Origin: Lacticaseibacillus paracasei subsp. paracasei | Lineage (GTDB): Bacteria > Bacillota > Bacilli > Lactobacillales > Lactobacillaceae | DNA: 64,000 nucleotides | Assembly: GCF_000829035.1 (NCBI RefSeq) | Contig: NZ_AP012541.1 | Coordinates: 2,480,001 to 2,544,000 of the forward strand | Direction of reading: 5' to 3' | In this document: positions 54,494 through 63,469 of the stretch, piece after piece | Position numbering within the stretch: position 1 is the stretch's first letter | Layout: each line of letters opens with the position of its first letter | The notes under the pieces: model-generated | The model's input: only the letters and a program-made list of their open reading frames with translations | What the model was told of the DNA's origin: nothing | Databases searched by the model: none | Translations under genes and position numbers: made by a program

Positions 54494-57043
54494 CTACAGT
54501 TCTTCTTCCTTGATCTGAAACAGAGGCTTCAGTTGTCGATACGCTTCCGGCAATAGCTCCCGGTTCTTGATCAAAAAGACCTTCATCTCGCCAACTGTCT
54601 CATATGACATAAAAACCATTTGCCGATCAATCGGCATGTGGTGCTCCACAATGCTGTGTAGCATCTCAAGCTGGCCCTTCGTGAAGGCTGCTTCGATTGA
54701 TCGGAGATCCTCGTTAATTTCACTCGTGACATTGGGGTTCACAGTACTACGCTCCTTTCCTTTTGATGCAGATTTAAAGCCTGCAAACGGGTCTATAATT
54801 GTCTTTTTATGCGGTGCAGCCTTCACAGCATCGATGTTGCGAGTGCCATCAGACTGCTGTGTGACTTTAAGTTCCAAATTTTCGGATGTATGGACATAAA
54901 ACTCCTTAGGTTCTGCTTCTTTTTTTGTTGGTTTCTTTGGATTCTTCGCCCCTTCGACTTCTGGCGCCAAGCCGAATTCCTCACGATTGATGACAAGCTC
55001 ACTTAAATCAAGATCCGCATGAATTGAGCGCTTATTGTCATTCAACTGTTCAAACGTCTGCGGATGGTTGAAACGATCACCAAGGTACTCATAGGCAAAC
55101 GGCATGCCATAGCCTTTGGTAGAGTCCGCAAATACGGGCCACGCCGTGACGTCTTGGCCTTTAAGATCCTGACGCTGTTTGGCACGGATCAAGACCCATT
55201 CACCCTTGCGCATCTGGCGCAGTTCTTCAGCAGTCATTAAGTCTCGCGCCTGCTCGCTTTCGCCGTATGATTTATCCAGGCTCAACGGATCGCCATGCCG
55301 CGACGGCGCGATGATAGTCTTCTTGCCTAGTAGAGACGCAAAATACTCAGGATCATGCTTACCTTCAGGAAGGATACATAGCTTATTTCCACAGGCATCA
55401 AGGATTGCTTCGGCACCACGTTCGCCGTACTTGTCTTGCAGTTGCGGAATCGATTGAAAGACCAGGTCATACAAGATGCCCCGTTGCAACCCGACGTTCA
55501 TTGATCGCGATAGGCCATAAATCGCTGGAATATTGGACACTTCTTCATAAAGGTTCAGCACTCGCCGCGGCAAAGCCGAATCTTTAGACATTGTGGCCAA
55601 CTTCGACAGGACATAAGAAATCTGCGACAGGAATGTAGAGACGATCATATAATTGGAGTCATCATAGTCTGGATAGCAGATAAACAAAGCAATCGGCTTC
55701 TCGCCGGTCGCCAGTTGGGCAATATCCATATCACTGTGCGACGTCAATCTAGCGATCGAGTTCAGAGTGAAGTTCTTCAACTTCGCCATGGCGCCAGTAT
55801 AAATCCCAGAACGAGTAATCCCTTGAGAGAAGGTAATCGTGCCATATTGCAACTTGGCGGGATCATTGATCGCCAGGCTACTGAAGAATTCATCTAGCGC
55901 TGTCGTCCCATTCTCATCCGGATTCGTTCCCAGTTCATTGAGCATGACGGAGACTGTATACATCGTGACACGCTGCGGCGTATCAGCTTGATAACAGACT
56001 CGACACACTGCAAGGATCAAGGCATTACACAGTGCAATCGATGCCTCCTCCCACATCGGATCTGAATGATTCTGGTCGTTATGAAAAATCGAATAACTCA
56101 AGGTGTTGCACAGGCGCTGAGCCTCATCATAATCTTGTTTCCAGTAAGCGATTTTGACCAATTCTAGTGGGTTGTAACCCATCGAATACTCTGGCGTGAT
56201 CAGATTTAGGATCTTCACGTCCCAGCCATGACGCTCAAACTCAGCTTTCGTGTTCTTGACCATATCCGCCTTCAGATCGGTTACGATCACCGATTCTTTG
56301 ATCATTGCGCGCATGATCAAATCCAACTTAGGATAAGTGAAAGCTTGAGTCTTCCCTGATTGCGTCCCCGCGACTGCCGCGGTGTTGGTCTTGTTACGAT
56401 CAACCAGGTCATACCCATGCTCAGGTTGGGAATCTCGGTTATTTTCAACGAGTTCAACACCTTCGCGCTGCTTACGTGCGGCAATCGCATCAAACCCGAT
56501 TGCTGCTTGCGCAGGATTCATGGTGTACGTCTTTGGAATCGTCAAAGACAACGCATCGGCCTGATCCAGAGGGATATGCAGTTGCGGTGTCCCCGGATAC
56601 CCTTCATACAAATTATCGTCAAGCGGAATCGCCACACTTTCTGTCGCTAGTTCTTCCGGTTCTGCAAAGCGTGCGGTCCCCATTGATCCAGTGTTGATGT
56701 CACGGTAGGCGATCCGCATCTGATAAAGTTTCATCGGCACTTTCCACAGCCAAAACAACAACGCTATCGCCAAAGGGATCAACAAAAGCGTCGGCGTCGT
56801 CAGTGGCACAAATAGACATTTCAGGCTGAATACTTGCCGCCAAGGAAAGTGCATCAACTGCGCGTTGTCGATATTCTTAGGCCCTGCCTTAATCAGGTTA
56901 TGTGCCATCGTTCCGAAATAATAGATGACGTGAGTCACCAGGTTGGCGAACATGTATATGGCTAAGAAGCTGAGTACACCAACAGTCGCAATCATCTTAG
57001 GATCGGCAAGAATTTTCTTCCATTGTTTAAATGGCGTATTCAT
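54494..57043 (-). CDS. VirD4/TraG-type coupling protein
   Basis: 849 residues from ATG 57043 (AGAGGTG upstream). Two N-terminal helices (about 20-42 and 84-102), the GTARFA motif, Walker A GTQSGKTQ (226-233), NLYEEVSNIPAI (Walker B/sensor region), and WVLIRAKQRQDLKGQ near the end of the motor domain. A 250-residue C-terminal extension follows. It brings the relaxase-DNA complex to the T4SS. Confidence 0.93.
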   Translation of the reverse strand: MNTPFKQWKKILADPKMIATVGVLSFLAIYMFANLVTHVIYYFGTMAHNLIKAGPKNIDNAQLMHFPWRQVFSLKCLFVPLTTPTLLLIPLAIALLFWLWKVPMKLYQMRIAYRDINTGSMGTARFAEPEELATESVAIPLDDNLYEGYPGTPQLHIPLDQADALSLTIPKTYTMNPAQAAIGFDAIAARKQREGVELVENNRDSQPEHGYDLVDRNKTNTAAVAGTQSGKTQAFTYPKLDLIMRAMIKESVIVTDLKADMVKNTKAEFERHGWDVKILNLITPEYSMGYNPLELVKIAYWKQDYDEAQRLCNTLSYSIFHNDQNHSDPMWEEASIALCNALILAVCRVCYQADTPQRVTMYTVSVMLNELGTNPDENGTTALDEFFSSLAINDPAKLQYGTITFSQGITRSGIYTGAMAKLKNFTLNSIARLTSHSDMDIAQLATGEKPIALFICYPDYDDSNYMIVSTFLSQISYVLSKLATMSKDSALPRRVLNLYEEVSNIPAIYGLSRSMNVGLQRGILYDLVFQSIPQLQDKYGERGAEAILDACGNKLCILPEGKHDPEYFASLLGKKTIIAPSRHGDPLSLDKSYGESEQARDLMTAEELRQMRKGEWVLIRAKQRQDLKGQDVTAWPVFADSTKGYGMPFAYEYLGDRFNHPQTFEQLNDNKRSIHADLDLSELVINREEFGLAPEVEGAKNPKKPTKKEAEPKEFYVHTSENLELKVTQQSDGTRNIDAVKAAPHKKTIIDPFAGFKSASKGKERSTVNPNVTSEINEDLRSIEAAFTKGQLEMLHSIVEHHMPIDRQMVFMSYETVGEMKVFLIKNRELLPEAYRQLKPLFQIKEEEL

Positions 57044-57080
57044 CGAACCAATCACCTCTTTTTAATTAATTTCACGAAAA

Positions 57081-57113
57081 AAGCAGCCAGACAAAGGGAC
57101 TGTCTGACTGCTC
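57081..57113 (-). terminator. Terminator-like hairpin directly upstream of virD4
   Basis: GCAGCCAGACA (57083-57093) pairs with TGTCTGACTGC (57101-57111), one mismatch; minus-strand reading is followed by TTTTTTC. Only about 37 nt separate it from the virD4 ATG, with no room for a new promoter, so it may act as an attenuator. Confidence 0.7.
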
Positions 57114-57147
57114 AAGAAAAGTTCTAACTCAAAACCGTGGATAGATA

Positions 57148-57177
57148 TTGCCGCACTGATCGTGAGTGCGCTATAAT
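57148..57177 (+). promoter_or_regulatory. Promoter of the Fst antitoxin RNA
   Basis: TTGCCG (57148-57153), 18-nt spacer, TATAAT (57172-57177) on the plus strand, opposite to all neighbouring genes, with the transcript expected to begin near 57184. Confidence 0.7.
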
Positions 57178-57183
57178 GTAGCT

Positions 57184-57311
57184 GTAGTAAAACACCGACG
57201 ACACTTATTCAGCGCCGCCGGTGTAGGCAAGGCCGGATCTCTCCGGTGGCCAGCTAAATCAAGTTACTTTTCAATAACCGTCATCGCCGGGAAGCAGGAC
57301 GGTTATTTTTT
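57184..57311 (+). ncRNA. Antitoxin RNA II of an fst/par-type system
   Basis: Runs from a good promoter to a shared terminator and overlaps the toxin gene's 3' end in antisense. It carries GCCGCCGGTG and CCGGTGGCCAGC blocks like those in the toxin leader (57454-57473, inverted). In the fst/Lpt systems this RNA pairs with toxin mRNA and blocks translation. Confidence 0.7.
57273..57311 (+). terminator. Terminator of the antitoxin RNA, inside the toxin stop region
   Basis: AATAACCGTC (57273-57282) with GACGGTTATT (57298-57307), then T run. The stem includes the toxin stop codon, the usual fst arrangement. Confidence 0.8.
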
Positions 57312-57386
57312 GTTGTCGTTTTTCATGATTTCCACGATTAACACCGCAAAGGCGATCATCAAGGAAAGCGTCTGATAGACACTCAT
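57303..57386 (-). CDS. Fst/Lpt-family type I toxin, 27 aa
   Basis: ATG 57386 follows AAAGGAG. The peptide begins MSVYQTLSLMIAFAVLIV, a single membrane helix, and ends EIMKNDNKK. The pattern YQTLSLM ... FAVLIVEIM and a charged tail are typical of Fst-like toxins of lactobacilli and enterococci, which damage the membrane when free of antitoxin and so stabilise plasmids. It is shorter than most gene-finding cutoffs. The antisense RNA overlaps its 3' end. Confidence 0.88.
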   Translation of the reverse strand: MSVYQTLSLMIAFAVLIVEIMKNDNKK

Positions 57387-57532
57387 GCTTGCTCCTTTCA
57401 GAGCAATGACTACAACAAAGGCTCATAGGCATCACTCCCTTCTTTCGAAAGCAGCTAGCCACCGTCCGGCCTTTCCTCACCAAAATACATTCTACCAGAA
57501 TTTCTAGCGCACATATACTGCATTGATAACTT

Positions 57533-58132
57533 CTACCGGCGTTGAGTCTTCTTAAGACGAATGCGATGCCAGGCGTCCTGCGCGTCCGCAATCCCTTCTT
57601 GGATACCAAACACCAGCATTGTGACTGTTGCAACGGCAATAATCAAGCTTAGCCAGCCATTCAGCCCCGGCATGATTCGCTGTAGAAGACCGCCACCAAC
57701 GTAACTGCCAATCAGGTACAATGCGAGATTCGTAACGCTGAGCTTCAGCATGACGCTGATTAGATCGACGAAGGCCGTGCCGGCGGCCAGCAGTGCGATC
57801 GTCGCAATCACTTGATATGGCTGGCCAACTGGCAATTCTCCCATCTGATTCGATGCGATCCAGATGGCTGCGACCAGGAGAATAAAGACACATACTAACT
57901 GAGTCACCTTATGGATCTTATTGTGGCGCCGATTGTATGCTGCCACGCGTGCGTCACACGATTGATTGTCATCGTAAGTAATAACGACCGTGTGCACCAG
58001 ATTCCCCGCTGAGACCAGTCCTAAGACGTCCATACCTGCGGACTCAAGTTCATATAATGTATCACTGACCCGATCACTCAAGGTGCCCGCAGAAAGCGCA
58101 GTAACAGTCTTTATGGCTTTCATCAGAATCAC
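57533..58132 (-). CDS. Polytopic membrane protein of the conjugation operon
   Basis: Starts at GTG 58132, overlapping the upstream stop (GTGA); ATG 58123 is an alternative. 199 residues: cytosolic N-terminus, then about four helices (LVCVFILLVAAIWIA, VIATIALLAAGTAFVDL, LALYLIGSYVGGGLL, LSLIIAVATVTMLVFG). No recognised family. Its end at 57533 is followed by the fst locus. Confidence 0.6.
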   Translation of the reverse strand: MILMKAIKTVTALSAGTLSDRVSDTLYELESAGMDVLGLVSAGNLVHTVVITYDDNQSCDARVAAYNRRHNKIHKVTQLVCVFILLVAAIWIASNQMGELPVGQPYQVIATIALLAAGTAFVDLISVMLKLSVTNLALYLIGSYVGGGLLQRIMPGLNGWLSLIIAVATVTMLVFGIQEGIADAQDAWHRIRLKKTQRR

Positions 58133-59277
58133 CGTCCCATCGTCGCTTGAACGGATTGTTTAACCTTTACAGGTTTGCTTTCCCGCTGGATTGGCTGTGC
58201 CTGCTCTGGCCCTTGGCTTTGTTCTTGGTGTTGATCCTGAGACTTTTCCATAGATGCCGAAACGTCATTGATGATGGCGTGAGCGCCACGCTGAATATCA
58301 TTCATGATAGCGGCCTGCTGTTGTTCGGACGCGCCATCAACCGCCGTGAACTGCTCGGTCCAACCAGCAATATACGGTTTTGCTCTTTCAAAGGTGTTGA
58401 TCCCCATGGACTTGCAGACAACATAGCTGGTCATCTCCGCTTGCAACTCTTTGATCCCGCGATAGGTTTCGCCCAGTACATCGTGAGTATCCCAGAATTT
58501 TGACACGTCTTTACTCTCAGAGTTATGCAGCCGAACATGAGCAATCTCGTGAACCAGTGTTGCCGCGTACTCCTCCTTGCCCAGCCCCTGCTTTATAAAA
58601 ATCTCGACAGGTTGGCCATCTGGTGTGCTGATTGCGGCACCTTTGGCTGCACCAAGCTTGCCAGTGACCGTTGGAAAGCGGGTCGTCGTCGAGTTTGTTA
58701 CTGGCGCGCCAAGTTGACTGGCTTCGTCACGCAATGCCGCAATCAGTCGATTAATGGCTTCTGGATGTTCGTCGGGAAACTCGAAAGGCCGATTGGGAAA
58801 AATCTTGGGGTAGTCCGCTGCTTTGGCGTTGGTCTGAGTAATGTCAAAAACGCTACCCAAGCTGAAGTACGTCCCTGATTGCGTCGGCACACTGGGATCC
58901 TTGGCGGCCACCTTTGCTTTCGTACCCGCACTAAGCTTGGAGTATGACATAAAGGCTTTAGCTTCATCATCCAAATACCGTTTGTACGACACTGGCACCA
59001 AAATCTTGAGACCATGCTCACCACGTTTGACGTGTAGCCCTTTATCCGACCATGTCTTGTATGGCGCGACGTATAAGGCATCTTCATACTGTGAGCGGAT
59101 CAAAGCAGTATTGCGGACCGAGTAGTTGTATTGGGTGGCCATAAAGTTCAGAAACTCTAAGCGATCCTTGGGCGACATCGAATCCATCCGAATCTGCGGA
59201 ATGGCATTGGTCATCAAATCCTTGATCTCTTTTTGCAATTCCTCTGGACTTTTCTTGGGATATTTCTTTTGAGCCAT
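58129..59277 (-). CDS. ArdC-like protein with zinc metallopeptidase domain
   Basis: 382 residues; GGAGG before the ATG. The N-terminal ssDNA-binding-like ArdC domain (NSVRNTALI-like NYSVRNTALIRSQYEDALYVAPYKTW ... KGLHVKRGEHGLKILVP) is followed by a zincin domain with HEIAH (243-247) and downstream acidic YRGIKELQAEMTSYVV. ArdC proteins protect incoming single-strand plasmid DNA from restriction. The glutamine-rich tail is unusual. Confidence 0.85.
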   Translation of the reverse strand: MAQKKYPKKSPEELQKEIKDLMTNAIPQIRMDSMSPKDRLEFLNFMATQYNYSVRNTALIRSQYEDALYVAPYKTWSDKGLHVKRGEHGLKILVPVSYKRYLDDEAKAFMSYSKLSAGTKAKVAAKDPSVPTQSGTYFSLGSVFDITQTNAKAADYPKIFPNRPFEFPDEHPEAINRLIAALRDEASQLGAPVTNSTTTRFPTVTGKLGAAKGAAISTPDGQPVEIFIKQGLGKEEYAATLVHEIAHVRLHNSESKDVSKFWDTHDVLGETYRGIKELQAEMTSYVVCKSMGINTFERAKPYIAGWTEQFTAVDGASEQQQAAIMNDIQRGAHAIINDVSASMEKSQDQHQEQSQGPEQAQPIQRESKPVKVKQSVQATMGR

Positions 59278-59279
59278 AG

Positions 59280-59510
59280 CTAGACCTCCTTCCGGAAAAA
59301 TTCTGACTTCGTCAGCACTGGCGTAAAGTCTTCATCCGACTCATCATCAGCGACAGTTTGTTGCAACCGATCATCAGCGTCATCAAGCATGGCTTGTAGC
59401 TCACCCGCGCGTTCACGAGTTACTACGGCAATCACACGATCTCCGGTCGCACAGTCCATGCCGGTGATTTGCGGTCCAATCACCGACTCCAAAATAATCA
59501 AGTCTTCCAT
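59280..59510 (-). CDS. Uncharacterised acidic protein, 76 aa
   Basis: AGGAGG before the ATG. N-terminal MEDLIILESVIGPQITGMD, acidic second half (LDDADDRLQQTVADDESDED). It lies between ssb and the ArdC-like gene, 2 nt from the latter. No family recognised. Confidence 0.6.
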   Translation of the reverse strand: MEDLIILESVIGPQITGMDCATGDRVIAVVTRERAGELQAMLDDADDRLQQTVADDESDEDFTPVLTKSEFFRKEV

Positions 59511-59519
59511 AACTACCTC

Positions 59520-59990
59520 CTAGCCCCGTGACTGATACGGATCATCGTAGGGAGACCGTCCGAAGCTTGGATCTGGCACTGGTGGCTGCTGAGCTTGTGT
59601 TTCTTGGCGTGATTGGGCACTACGTTGTTGCGCCTGACGAGGAACAGGCTCTTCATCTGCACCATCCGCCAAGATGTAGTAATCAAACGCTTGAATCCGA
59701 TAGCTGGTGCGTGCGTTGCCATCATCCGTTTGGTAAGAATTGGACGACCAGCAGCCGTTGATCAAAACAACGGTGCCTTGGCCTAAATGACCATTGTTGA
59801 TTTCTTCAAGGAACTGTTCGGCTAAACCTCCTGAAATTTGCACTGGCGCTGAGTCCGTATGGATGTTGCCGTCATTGTAGTGACGCGTATTCTGCATATA
59901 AATCTGCACATACTTACGATTTTTGCTTTCGCTGACTTTCGCTTGTGAGACGACGGTGCCCATGAACGAAATCGTATTTTGCATCTGCAT
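59520..59990 (-). CDS. ssb: Single-stranded DNA-binding protein (plasmid type)
   Basis: 156 residues; AGGAGG before the ATG. OB-fold core MQNTISFMGTVVSQAKVSESKNRKYVQIYMQNT ... GTVVLINGCWSSNSYQTDDGNARTSYRIQAFDYYIL, then a glutamine/proline-rich tail ending SPYDDPYQSRG without the classic DDDIPF tip. It coats transferred single-strand DNA. Its neighbour is the ArdC-like protein. Confidence 0.8.
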   Translation of the reverse strand: MQMQNTISFMGTVVSQAKVSESKNRKYVQIYMQNTRHYNDGNIHTDSAPVQISGGLAEQFLEEINNGHLGQGTVVLINGCWSSNSYQTDDGNARTSYRIQAFDYYILADGADEEPVPRQAQQRSAQSRQETQAQQPPVPDPSFGRSPYDDPYQSRG

Positions 59991-60055
59991 AATGTACTTT
60001 TCCTCCTAATGAAAACAGCGCCTCATTAGGGACGCTGCTTAATCGTAAATTCATA

Positions 60056-61504
60056 TCACTTCATAGCGGCTGAAGAAATCGCCGTAGAGCCTGAGTCAAC
60101 CGCCGAAGCGGAAGACTCAGACCCTTTGGCGGGATCACGGGGCGTTGGGGTATCTGAGGTTTGCACGGTAACGGTGGTGCTTGCGGTCGTCTGTTGCCCG
60201 AATTTGTCGGTAACAGTGTAGGTAAGCCTGTACGGGCCTGGAGTATTGGAGTCAACACCACCGACAAGCGTAATGCTGACGTCGCCATACTTGCTACTTG
60301 CCGAAACGTCATGAACCTGTACAGGTTCACCCAACTTGACTGTAGACGGGATCTTACTAACATCTAACGTTGGCTTATCGGCATACACGGTGACCTCCCG
60401 CTTGACTATTGCAGTCGCGCCGTTGCTGTCTGCAATTTGGTAGGCCAAGTCATGGATGCCGGGCTTTGACGTATCGACGCTGCCACTGACGGCCACTCGA
60501 TCTGAAAGGTCGCCATCTTGAAAGTCCCGTGCCAAAACGCCGCTCATCGCATTAAACGTGGTGCCAACTTCGACCGACGTCTTAGCATGAGTCACGTCAA
60601 GCACTGGTGCGTCATTATAGATCACCGCTTCGCGCTTGACGGTAGTCGTGTGGCCTGCACTATCAGTAACTGAGTAGTTGACCCAATAGGTCCCAGGGGT
60701 GTTCGAGTCAACGCCTGAAGTATCGACGTGAACATCATTGATCAAATTTCCATCTTCAACGTCACGCGCAAACACACCACTAAGATAATTGATACTACCT
60801 TGATGGGCATGGAACTTCATTGATCCCAAAGCCAAGATCACGGGAGCATAATCTACTTTAACCGGTGTCGTTTGGACGGAGTTGCCACCGGTATCTGAGC
60901 CACCAGTATTTGTGCCGGTAGTTTCTGAGCCGGTGGTCGTTCCCCCATCACCTGGTAATACAGTTGTATTGTCTAAGTTTGACTGATCGTCAGCGGTATT
61001 TCTGGTGACATTATCAAGCGGTGTCAAAATAGCGTCATTAGTTTTAGCATCAGCAACCGTCGTCTTATCGGCACTCTTTTCTCCCTTATCGTCATCATCT
61101 TCGGCTAAAGCCTTCGCCGCCAAGGCGACAAACTCCTTAGTAGTATCTGAGGTAACCGCGTTGGCCACCGCGCCAACTGGGTTGATGATAGCTTTTAAAA
61201 TTTCATCGGCAACACTCGTCTCACTGTCGCCACCCAACAGAGAGTCCACTAGGTCGTCCGCAGGCTTCGACTGCTTTTCTTGCTTGGAAGACCTGGTCGC
61301 CGAGTCGATCAATGAGTCAGGTGAACTTTTCTTTTTCGTGTGCTTCTTGATCGGCACTTGGATCTTATCCGAGGTCGAACTGCTTTGATTGCTGGCAATA
61401 TTGTACGCAAACACCCCGCCACCACCTAGCACGATCGCCGAGAACAATAAGATTAGCGGCCACTTACGCCGCTTCTTTTTATTCTCCTGTTGTTCAGGTT
61501 CCAT
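60056..61504 (-). CDS. Secreted/anchored protein with bacterial Ig-like (DUF5011-type) repeats
   Basis: 482 residues; AGGAG before the ATG. Basic N-terminus and one helix (PLILLFSAIVLGGGGVFAY, about 16-34), a polar spacer to about 220, then three repeats of about 75 residues with GVDSNTPGTYWVNYSVTDSAG-type ends, the DUF5011/HYR-like fold of surface proteins. There is no sortase motif, so it is held by its N-terminal helix. It probably acts at the donor surface during mating. Confidence 0.78.
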   Translation of the reverse strand: MEPEQQENKKKRRKWPLILLFSAIVLGGGGVFAYNIASNQSSSTSDKIQVPIKKHTKKKSSPDSLIDSATRSSKQEKQSKPADDLVDSLLGGDSETSVADEILKAIINPVGAVANAVTSDTTKEFVALAAKALAEDDDDKGEKSADKTTVADAKTNDAILTPLDNVTRNTADDQSNLDNTTVLPGDGGTTTGSETTGTNTGGSDTGGNSVQTTPVKVDYAPVILALGSMKFHAHQGSINYLSGVFARDVEDGNLINDVHVDTSGVDSNTPGTYWVNYSVTDSAGHTTTVKREAVIYNDAPVLDVTHAKTSVEVGTTFNAMSGVLARDFQDGDLSDRVAVSGSVDTSKPGIHDLAYQIADSNGATAIVKREVTVYADKPTLDVSKIPSTVKLGEPVQVHDVSASSKYGDVSITLVGGVDSNTPGPYRLTYTVTDKFGQQTTASTTVTVQTSDTPTPRDPAKGSESSASAVDSGSTAISSAAMK

Positions 61505-61509
61505 TCATA

Positions 61510-62808
61510 TCACTCTCCTAATGTTTGTAACTGATGTGTAAACGCCTGGACATTTGCGGCTGCGCTCTTGCGTTCAGCGGTAGATTTCTTCTTGTCGTTG
61601 GCGTCACGTTGATACTTTTCGATTGCTTGCTGATAAATACGGCCGGTGTCGATGGCTTTCTCCAAAGTCTGATTATTCAGCGTCTTGTTGAGTGCCGTGG
61701 CCTCATCGAAACGCGCTGCGTGGACATATGCCAGTGCAATCGCCAATGTAAGCTTGGAACTATTCAAATCCGCATTCAAAACAGCGGCTTGATCCAACTG
61801 ATTCGTTTTCACGTAAGCGATGGCTAGCATCGTCTTTCGCAAAGTCGTCATCTCCGCTTGAGTGGACAGACCAACGACTTGAGAATACTTGGCCCGTTTG
61901 AAGGCCAGATCGAACTTGCCCTCATCTGATGGATAGACCGCAACGAACTGCTTCAAGGTCTTTTCACTACCAACAGACGCCAGTTTGCTCTCAACCTCAG
62001 CTCGCTTCTTCGGATATGCTTTGGCAGCGGCCAAGTATTGCTTCTTGGCAATTAACTCTGAGTAGGTCGGCGGTTGATTTGCGCTATTCAGCGCACTATG
62101 ACCCACCAAAAAAAGGGTGAAACAAGCTGCCAGTACACCCAAAACCATGAAACACCGTCGGATGACCATTGCGCTTGGTCGCCAGTTGCGCTCACTGGGT
62201 ACATGTTGTGGCTTTGCATCGCTTGGGTCCGGTTTGATGACGGCTGGTGCTTTTGTAGGAGCTGGGTCTATGAAATCCTCGACTATCTTTCGTACACTCG
62301 GAGCTTCCGGCTCAACCGTTTCCGGATCAGGTTCCACAAAATACTCCTGAGAGTCTTGTTTTTGGGTTGAGTGATTGTCAGACCGTGTTGGTGCACTCGT
62401 AGGCTCCTCAGGATGCATTTCTTGATCCGCTGATGTGATATCGGTTGCCAGCTGAGCCTTATTTTCGGTTTGTAGCTGTTGACCAAGTCGATCTAAGAAC
62501 GTTTTCTTTTCAGCAACCGGATAATCAGCAAAAAGATCTGACGAAAGTGTGTGTTGAACCACAGCAATCAAGTTGTTGATATAGGAAAGATGCTTCCCAA
62601 ATTCAAGCTGATCAACAAAGACACTTTCGCCATCATCACCATGAATCACCATCACAATCGACTCACTGAGTTGATGATCGACCGCATACTGTTCAGCCTC
62701 ATTGAGCAAGCGCTGGGCAACGTTAAGCGAGTACCGATGCGACTTAGACTTCAGCACTCGGCGTAGCTTACGTGCGCCTTGGAAACTAACAGAAAGCACG
62801 GTACTCAC
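61510..62808 (-). CDS. Single-pass protein with cytosolic domain and helical-repeat outer domain
   Basis: 432 residues from GTG 62808 (GTG 62799 also fits). Cytosolic N-terminal domain (1-100), acidic proline-rich linker (125-205), membrane helix about 216-236 (IRRCFMVLGVLAACFTLFLVG), and an outer alpha-helical part with TPR-like repeats (LAIAYVKTNQLDQAAVLNADL; LALAYVHAARFDEATALN-like). The order resembles EssB of type VII secretion and some T4SS proteins, but only in topology. Confidence 0.6.
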   Translation of the reverse strand: MSTVLSVSFQGARKLRRVLKSKSHRYSLNVAQRLLNEAEQYAVDHQLSESIVMVIHGDDGESVFVDQLEFGKHLSYINNLIAVVQHTLSSDLFADYPVAEKKTFLDRLGQQLQTENKAQLATDITSADQEMHPEEPTSAPTRSDNHSTQKQDSQEYFVEPDPETVEPEAPSVRKIVEDFIDPAPTKAPAVIKPDPSDAKPQHVPSERNWRPSAMVIRRCFMVLGVLAACFTLFLVGHSALNSANQPPTYSELIAKKQYLAAAKAYPKKRAEVESKLASVGSEKTLKQFVAVYPSDEGKFDLAFKRAKYSQVVGLSTQAEMTTLRKTMLAIAYVKTNQLDQAAVLNADLNSSKLTLAIALAYVHAARFDEATALNKTLNNQTLEKAIDTGRIYQQAIEKYQRDANDKKKSTAERKSAAANVQAFTHQLQTLGE

Positions 62809-62815
62809 CTTCCTT

Positions 62816-63034
62816 TTAAGCCGCTTTCAGCCAGGATACGATGGCCGCAGCTGCGATCGTGATCAGCAAGCCAATCGCAACGTTTTTCAAACCATCGCGG
62901 GCTTGTTCAACTTTTTGCGGATTCTTCTCCATGTGCGCCATGCCATAGATACCCAACTTGACGGTTGCATAAAGCCCAGAGATTGTCCCAATCGCAGTAA
63001 TAATGTATTGCAGAATCATAGTAACTTTACTCAT
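62816..63034 (-). CDS. VirB2/TrbC-like two-helix membrane protein
   Basis: 72 residues from MSKVTMILQYIITAIG (63034; GGGAAGGGGG upstream; the longer frame lacks a site). Two helices (MILQYIITAIGTISGLYATV and NVAIGLLITIAAAAIVSWL) separated by a charged loop, the size and topology of VirB2-like pilin or Gram-positive small T4SS proteins. Its start overlaps the end of the next upstream gene. Confidence 0.65.
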   Translation of the reverse strand: MSKVTMILQYIITAIGTISGLYATVKLGIYGMAHMEKNPQKVEQARDGLKNVAIGLLITIAAAAIVSWLKAA

Positions 63035-63254
63035 GGTTGCCCCCTTCCCCTGCGTTGCTACTCCCATTCAAAGAGTTGGCAGCAAGTGGGTTCTTTGCTA
63101 CTTGTCCTAATGCTTTCACGATGGTTTCCGTGTTTTCATCAATGACTGCTTGATACTGGTCATATAACCACTGATCCGGATCAACGCCATTGAGTTTTAA
63201 GACCGTCGTCGCAAGCTTCCGCGTCCGACTCAGATCACTTTTGTTAACTGCCAT
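63027..63254 (-). CDS. Uncharacterised protein, 75 aa, first gene of the T4SS operon
   Basis: AGGAGG before the ATG. Mostly helical (MAVNKSDLSRTRKLATTVLKL ... YDQYQAVIDENTETIVKALGQV) with a flexible glycine/serine tail. No family recognised. Its stop lies inside the VirB2-like gene, so the two are coupled. A short 14-codon frame (about 63321 leftward) precedes it and is probably not a gene. Confidence 0.6.
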   Translation of the reverse strand: MAVNKSDLSRTRKLATTVLKLNGVDPDQWLYDQYQAVIDENTETIVKALGQVAKNPLAANSLNGSSNAGEGGNHE

Positions 63255-63392
63255 AGCTACCTCCTATTTTGGCTATTAATTGACGTGCCACTGATTGTTC
63301 ATCGGCGACTCGTCTTCCATTTTTTGACCTCTTGGCCAACGTTGTCCGAAGGAGTCAAACCCCCGCATCAGTTACCCGATGGTCTCGACGGC

Positions 63393-63429
63393 AACAAAAA
63401 AGAGAAAGTCCAAAATTGCGGCTTTCTCT
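63393..63429 (-). terminator. Terminator of the fimbrial-type surface protein gene
   Basis: AGAGAAAG (63401-63408) pairs with CTTTCTCT (63422-63429); minus-strand reading is followed by TTTTTTG. The rest of 63255-63469 shows no other gene; a promoter for the T4SS operon should lie here but is not clear. Confidence 0.75.
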
Positions 63430-63469
63430 TCACTGAATCAGGCTAAGCGAAAAGCTCAGCAACTAATCC

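Noticed and set aside
57271..57639. 122-codon minus-strand frame across the fst region
   Set aside because: It overlaps the fst toxin and the end of the upstream membrane protein in another frame and has no ribosome site.
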